Positions 31,813 to 35,434 of a stretch of 35,434 nt of DNA are shown one piece after another. Each line of letters opens with the position of its first letter. Position 1 is the stretch's first letter. The notes under the pieces are model-generated. The model was not told the DNA's origin. It worked only from the letters and a program-made list of their open reading frames with translations, and made no database searches. The position numbers and the translations under genes are program-made. This DNA is from Planctomycetota bacterium (GTDB lineage Bacteria; Planctomycetota; UBA8742; UBA2392), in assembly GCA_019186845.1 (NCBI GenBank), contig JABARW010000004.1:1-35434 (forward strand), read 5' to 3'.

Positions 31813-32925
31813 CTAAAGGATCGATTCCACGGGCGTGTACTCGTGGCCGAAGGCCTCCGCCACAGCCTTGTATACGACCTTGCCGCCGACGACGTTCAGG
31901 CCTGTCTTGACCTCGAGATACTTCTTTGAGGCTTCCTTCCAGCCCATCTTGGCGATTTCGATGGCGTAGCGCGAAGTGGCGTTTGTCAAGGCAAAGGTAC
32001 TGGTGCGACCCACGGCGCCTGGCATGTTCGCCACGCAATAATGGACAACGCCATCGACGATGTAAGTGGGGTTTTTGTGGGTCGTGGGTTTGGCTGTTTC
32101 CACGCAGCCGCCCTGGTCAATGGCAACGTCCACGATGACCGCGCCCTGCTTCATGTAGGAAAGGTCGCTGCGTGTAATCAGCTTGGGGGCCTTGGCGCCG
32201 GGAATGAGTACTGCGCCGATGACCAGATCGGCCGTGCGGATCTGCTCTCGCACGTTGAACGGGTTGCTGAAAAGCTCTGTTACGTTGGCGGGAAGCACGT
32301 CATCGAGGTAGCGCAGACGGTCGAGGCTGATATCAAGGATCGTCACCTGCGCGCCCGTGCCTGCGGCCATCTTGGCTGCATTGGTGCCTACGACTCCTCC
32401 CCCGAGAATCACGACCTTGCCGGGTTCCACGCCCGGCACGCCGCCCAGCAGGATGCCGCGTCCTTCATTGGGCCGTTCGAGGTACTTGGCGCCCTCCTGG
32501 ATGCTCATGCGGCCGGCGACTTCGCTCATGGGCGTGAGCAGGGGCAGGGTGCGCTTGGCGTCTTCCATCGTTTCGTAGGCGATGCACACCGCGCCGGTCT
32601 TGATCATGGCGTCGGTGAGTTCCTTGCTGGCGGCGAAATGGAAGTAGGTGTAAACGACCTGGCCCTTGCGGATCAGCCCGTACTCGGCAGGCAGGGGCTC
32701 CTTGACCTTGACGATCATCTCGGCCTTGTCGTAAATCTCCTTGGCCGTGGAGCAGAGCTTGGCGCCTGTCTTCTCGTATTCTTCGTCGTTGATCCCCGAG
32801 CCGAGCCCGGCGCCGACTTCCGCCAGTACGGTGTGGCCTTGCTGAACCAATGAGTAAACCGTCGCGGGCACCATGCCGACGCGGTACTCGCTGTCCTTGA
32901 TTTCGCGAGGTACGCCAATGATCAT
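31813..32925 (-). CDS. ald: Alanine dehydrogenase
   Basis: A 370-residue NAD-dependent enzyme interconverting alanine with pyruvate and ammonia. The N-terminus MIIGVPREIKDSEYRVGMVP is diagnostic. The catalytic Lys lies in VKVKEPLPAEY and the His in YTYFHFAASKEL. The NAD-binding glycine loop is VVILGGGVVGTNAAKMAAG, and VDVAIDQGGCVETAKPTTH and VANMPGAVGRTSTFAL complete the signature. Length is normal and nothing is missing. AAGAAG precedes the ATG at 32925. It follows the ferredoxin gene by about 36 bp, suggesting one transcript. Confidence 0.97.
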   Translation of the reverse strand: MIIGVPREIKDSEYRVGMVPATVYSLVQQGHTVLAEVGAGLGSGINDEEYEKTGAKLCSTAKEIYDKAEMIVKVKEPLPAEYGLIRKGQVVYTYFHFAASKELTDAMIKTGAVCIAYETMEDAKRTLPLLTPMSEVAGRMSIQEGAKYLERPNEGRGILLGGVPGVEPGKVVILGGGVVGTNAAKMAAGTGAQVTILDISLDRLRYLDDVLPANVTELFSNPFNVREQIRTADLVIGAVLIPGAKAPKLITRSDLSYMKQGAVIVDVAIDQGGCVETAKPTTHKNPTYIVDGVVHYCVANMPGAVGRTSTFALTNATSRYAIEIAKMGWKEASKKYLEVKTGLNVVGGKVVYKAVAEAFGHEYTPVESIL

Positions 32926-32961
32926 CTTCTTGCCTTAGTAGTTGGGCGCGTGCGCCCTGAG

Positions 32962-33264
32962 CTAGACGCCCGTCGAGATTTCGATGTCCCCGCAGACTTC
33001 AGCCTGACAGGCGAGACGGATGTGGGGATTGGATCCAAACAGCTTGCTTTCTTCGGTGGGCGTGCGGTCCGTCAGACCGGCAGGGTTGCTTTCCACACGC
33101 ACCAGGCAGGAGCCGCAAAGGCCCATGCCCCGGCAGTTAACGAAGCGGTGGAGTCCCGCATAGAGCTGGACCTTGTGCTCCAGCAGCACCTTGCGCAGGT
33201 TGCTGCCGGCGCGGCATTTGAACTCGATGTCCTTATCCCGCTCGTAAACGTGGACTTTCGGCAC
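32962..33264 (-). CDS. [2Fe-2S] ferredoxin
   Basis: A 100-residue electron carrier with a beta-grasp ferredoxin fold. The cluster ligands are Cys44-x5-Cys50-x2-Cys53 (CRGMGLCGSC) and Cys86 (RLACQAEV). The five-residue first spacing is like adrenodoxin-type rather than plant-type (x4) ferredoxins. The start is a GTG. The GTG at 33264 is preferred because AGGGGG lies five bases upstream; the GTG at 33270 overlaps that ribosome site. It is co-directional with ald; a direct link between the two is not known. It is divergent from fliD. Confidence 0.9.
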   Translation of the reverse strand: MPKVHVYERDKDIEFKCRAGSNLRKVLLEHKVQLYAGLHRFVNCRGMGLCGSCLVRVESNPAGLTDRTPTEESKLFGSNPHIRLACQAEVCGDIEISTGV

Positions 33265-33288
33265 GGCCACCCCCTGAAGAATGGCGGG

Positions 33289-33317
33289 TTTATAACCTCT
33301 TTGGCGCCCCGGGGCAA
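33289..33317 (-). promoter_or_regulatory. Likely ferredoxin-ald promoter with hairpin over the -35
   Basis: On the minus strand, TTGCCC (33317-33312), 17-bp spacer, TATAAA (33294-33289). The inverted repeat CGGGGCA/TGCCCCG (33310-33316 with 33319-33325) covers the -35. Confidence 0.5.
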
Positions 33318-33401
33318 ATGCCCCGAAAGCCGGAATTCCCTCAAGGCCAGGGCCACCTTTGGCCGATAGTCCAGATACGTGGTTTTGCGTTTGGAGCCCC
33401 T

Positions 33402-35434
33402 ATGAGCGGCTTGGGCATTGACGGCCTTGTTTCCGGCCTGGACACCTCGGGGATAATCACCGAGTTGCTCAAGCTGCGCCAAAAGCCCATCGACGGCGTC
33501 AAGGCTCGTATCGAGAAGACGCAGGATCGCGCTGATGCCCTCAAGGAACTCAACACCGGGGCCCTGGCGCTTCAGGAAGTAGTCAAGCGCCTGCGCCTGC
33601 CTTCGGGTTTCACTCGCGCGCAGGCGGTCAGCAGCAACCCTGCACTGCTCAGGGCAACGGGCGACATCGCCACCCAGCTCGGAACTTTCAGTTTCGTGGG
33701 CAAGCAGGTGGCCGCCGCGTCTCAGTTTGTGAGCCAGGGCTTTCCTGATCCCGACCGCGCGACCGTCGCGCCCCAGGGCGGACACGTGACCATCGAGTTA
33801 GGCGACGCGCGCTTGAGCCGCCCGGTGGACCTGGCTGCCATCCATGGCGGCGCCGGCTTCGCCCGCGGCAAGATCAGGATTGTGGATGACGGGGGCCGCA
33901 GCGCCATCGTGGATCTCACGGCCGCCGTCACTCTGCGTGACGTGGTCGACGCCATCAATGCCAACGGCGCGGCGCAGGTGGAGGCTTCCATTGAAGGCGA
34001 TGGACTGATCCTGCGCAATCTTTCGCAAGCCGGCAGCCTGAGCATCACGGAGGTCGGCGGTGGAACGACGGCGGCGTCTCTGGGCATCGCAGGCTCCGGG
34101 GTGGGCGGCACTCTGACGGGCCAGAGTATCAACCGGCTCAACGCGCAGACTTCTCTGGCCACCCTCAATGACGGGCGCGGTGTTCTGCCAGGACAGGACC
34201 TGGGCGTGCTTACCATTCAAGGCAGCACCACGTTCGTGGCCAACATCAACGGTGCACGCACCATTGGCGAGATACTGGACCGGATCAACATGGCTGGCGC
34301 CGGCACCCTGACGGCCGCCTTGACCCAGGACGGCAAGGGCATCCGCCTGGTGGATGCCGGGACCCCGGCCGCGTTGACCGTTACCGGAGCCGCAGCCGCC
34401 GACCTGGGCCTGAGTGCCGACACACTGGCGCCGACAGGCGGTGCCTTTGAGGGGCGCGCATTGGTGCCAAGTCTGGGCAGCGTGCTGGGCAGCAGTATCC
34501 GCGGCGTGAATGGTGGCGGCCTGGGCGCGACGGTTCAAACACCGGCCACATTCTCGCTGACCGATGGGCAGGGTCAACAAACGCTCGTGACACTGAACGG
34601 TCGAGAAGATCTGCGCGAGATATTGGCCAGGCTTTCGGGTGGAGCCGCGCAGGTCAAAGCAACCATCAACGCGGCGGGCACGGGCATCGAAATCTTAGAC
34701 GTGAGCGGGGGCTCTGGCGCCCTGAACATTACAGACCTGACGGGCGCGGCGGCCGCCGCCTTGGGCGTTGCCGGCAGCCACGCCCTGGGACGCGCGGCGG
34801 GCGCCAACGTGAACTTCCAGCATTTTCACGCCGGCCGCGCGCTGAGTTCATTGCTGGGCGGTGAGGGCGTGCAGAGCGGCGAAATGAGGGTGCGCCTGCG
34901 CAATGGCAGCGAGGCCGCCATCCGCACCGCCGGCGCGCGCAGTGTGGGGGATATTCTGGCCCGGCTCAACGCGGTGCCGGGGCTCACTGCCGCCATCAAC
35001 GCCACGGGCGACGGCATCCAGCTTACGGACACCACGGGTGGCAGCGGGACTTTGGCCATTGAGGACCTTTCGGGCAATGCGGCCCGGGCACTGAACCTTG
35101 CCGGGGTGTTCAGCGGGGCAAGTGTGGATCGCAGTTTCGAGTTCCGCGTTCAAGTCACGGCCGGGGCAACCCTCAACGCCGTCATGACCGAGATCGTGCG
35201 CGTGGGGGTGCCCGTGAACGTCGCCACTTTCGGCGACGGCTCAGCTTCCAGCCCGGCGCGCCTTTCGATTACCGGCAAGTTCCAGGGCAGCGATGCTGCG
35301 CTCACGCTCTCCAGTGACTTCATGAGTTTCACGCAGACCAGCGAGGCGCGCGATGCCTTGTTGCTCATGGGCGAAAACAGTCCTCAGGTTCTTCGCTCGC
35401 GTAACGGAACGTTCACCGTGCTTCCCGGGCCGAC
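33402..35434 (+). CDS. fliD: Flagellar cap protein FliD with repeated hook-IN motifs, 3'-partial
   Basis: The frame is open from ATG 33402 to the window end (677 codons seen). The N-terminus MSGLGIDGLVSGLDTSGIIT is the FliD D0 signature, which caps the filament and folds incoming flagellin. The middle contains at least four flagellin hook-IN-type repeats, at about residues 176-232, 283-339, 399-462 and 511-570. Each follows the pattern LxDVVDAINA, a strand pair, GIxLxDxTGGSGxLxI, then AAxLGLAG. A fifth, weaker copy begins near 588. Typical FliD has one or two, so this protein is unusually long. GGAG lies eight bases before the ATG. GCCGATAG at 33362-33369 resembles a sigma28 -10 but lacks a good -35. 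Confidence 0.92.
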   Translation, partial: MSGLGIDGLVSGLDTSGIITELLKLRQKPIDGVKARIEKTQDRADALKELNTGALALQEVVKRLRLPSGFTRAQAVSSNPALLRATGDIATQLGTFSFVGKQVAAASQFVSQGFPDPDRATVAPQGGHVTIELGDARLSRPVDLAAIHGGAGFARGKIRIVDDGGRSAIVDLTAAVTLRDVVDAINANGAAQVEASIEGDGLILRNLSQAGSLSITEVGGGTTAASLGIAGSGVGGTLTGQSINRLNAQTSLATLNDGRGVLPGQDLGVLTIQGSTTFVANINGARTIGEILDRINMAGAGTLTAALTQDGKGIRLVDAGTPAALTVTGAAAADLGLSADTLAPTGGAFEGRALVPSLGSVLGSSIRGVNGGGLGATVQTPATFSLTDGQGQQTLVTLNGREDLREILARLSGGAAQVKATINAAGTGIEILDVSGGSGALNITDLTGAAAAALGVAGSHALGRAAGANVNFQHFHAGRALSSLLGGEGVQSGEMRVRLRNGSEAAIRTAGARSVGDILARLNAVPGLTAAINATGDGIQLTDTTGGSGTLAIEDLSGNAARALNLAGVFSGASVDRSFEFRVQVTAGATLNAVMTEIVRVGVPVNVATFGDGSASSPARLSITGKFQGSDAALTLSSDFMSFTQTSEARDALLLMGENSPQVLRSRNGTFTVLPGP

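Noticed and set aside
33341..33369. Sigma28 (FliA) promoter for fliD
   Set aside because: GCCGATAG matches the -10 well, but the nearest -35-like TCAAGGCC is 2 bp off the required spacing and lacks TAAA. Recorded only as a possibility.

Overview
The window is a dense, GC-rich (by eye around 60%) bacterial chromosome segment with about 31 protein genes. I see no tRNA, rRNA, CRISPR array, transposase or prophage block. The gene set fits a free-living, flagellated, probably Gram-negative bacterium that makes hopanoids and encodes a c-di-AMP synthase. Several features recall Planctomycetota or a relative: a membrane-anchored squalene-cyclase-like repeat protein, a DUF6677-like small membrane protein and a large lipoprotein with FG-GAP/VCBS-type calcium motifs. 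That placement is inference from gene flavour, not from a phylogenetic marker.

Layout. Positions 1-4.8 kb hold a diadenylate cyclase (possibly cut by the window edge), a TerC-family metal exporter and thioredoxin reductase on the minus strand, two small membrane proteins, and a protein with two cyclic-nucleotide-binding-like domains. From 4.88 to 11.99 kb runs the flagellar export apparatus fliO-fliP-fliQ-fliR-flhB-flhA, followed by flhF with its own likely promoter. An unknown 123-residue protein sits where flhG is often found. Then coaX and a 953-residue FG-GAP lipoprotein are translationally coupled on the minus strand. AMMECR1 diverges from etfB-etfA (16.2-18.7 kb).

After a strong terminator and a roughly 400-nt leader comes an adenylate-forming ligase with a damaged P-loop. 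It is followed by a stand-alone NuoE-like protein and an XRE-S24 repressor (both minus), whose upstream region carries candidate operators, and by two lipoproteins. From 24.75 to 29.97 kb an apparent operon encodes squalene-hopene cyclase, a uracil-DNA-glycosylase-superfamily protein, an AcpH-like phosphodiesterase and the membrane-tethered prenyltransferase-repeat protein. A minus-strand block follows: DUF4863 cupin, two-TM unknown, alanine dehydrogenase and [2Fe-2S] ferredoxin. The window ends inside fliD, which carries at least four flagellin hook-IN repeats.

Expression signals. Three genes (2947, 3610, 24748) have a sigma70-like -10 hexamer ending 6-7 nt before the start codon, the geometry of leaderless transcripts. 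Perfect hairpins mark the ends of etfA, the second lipoprotein, the prenyltransferase-repeat gene and ald. All functions are read from motifs and family knowledge; no database search was run.
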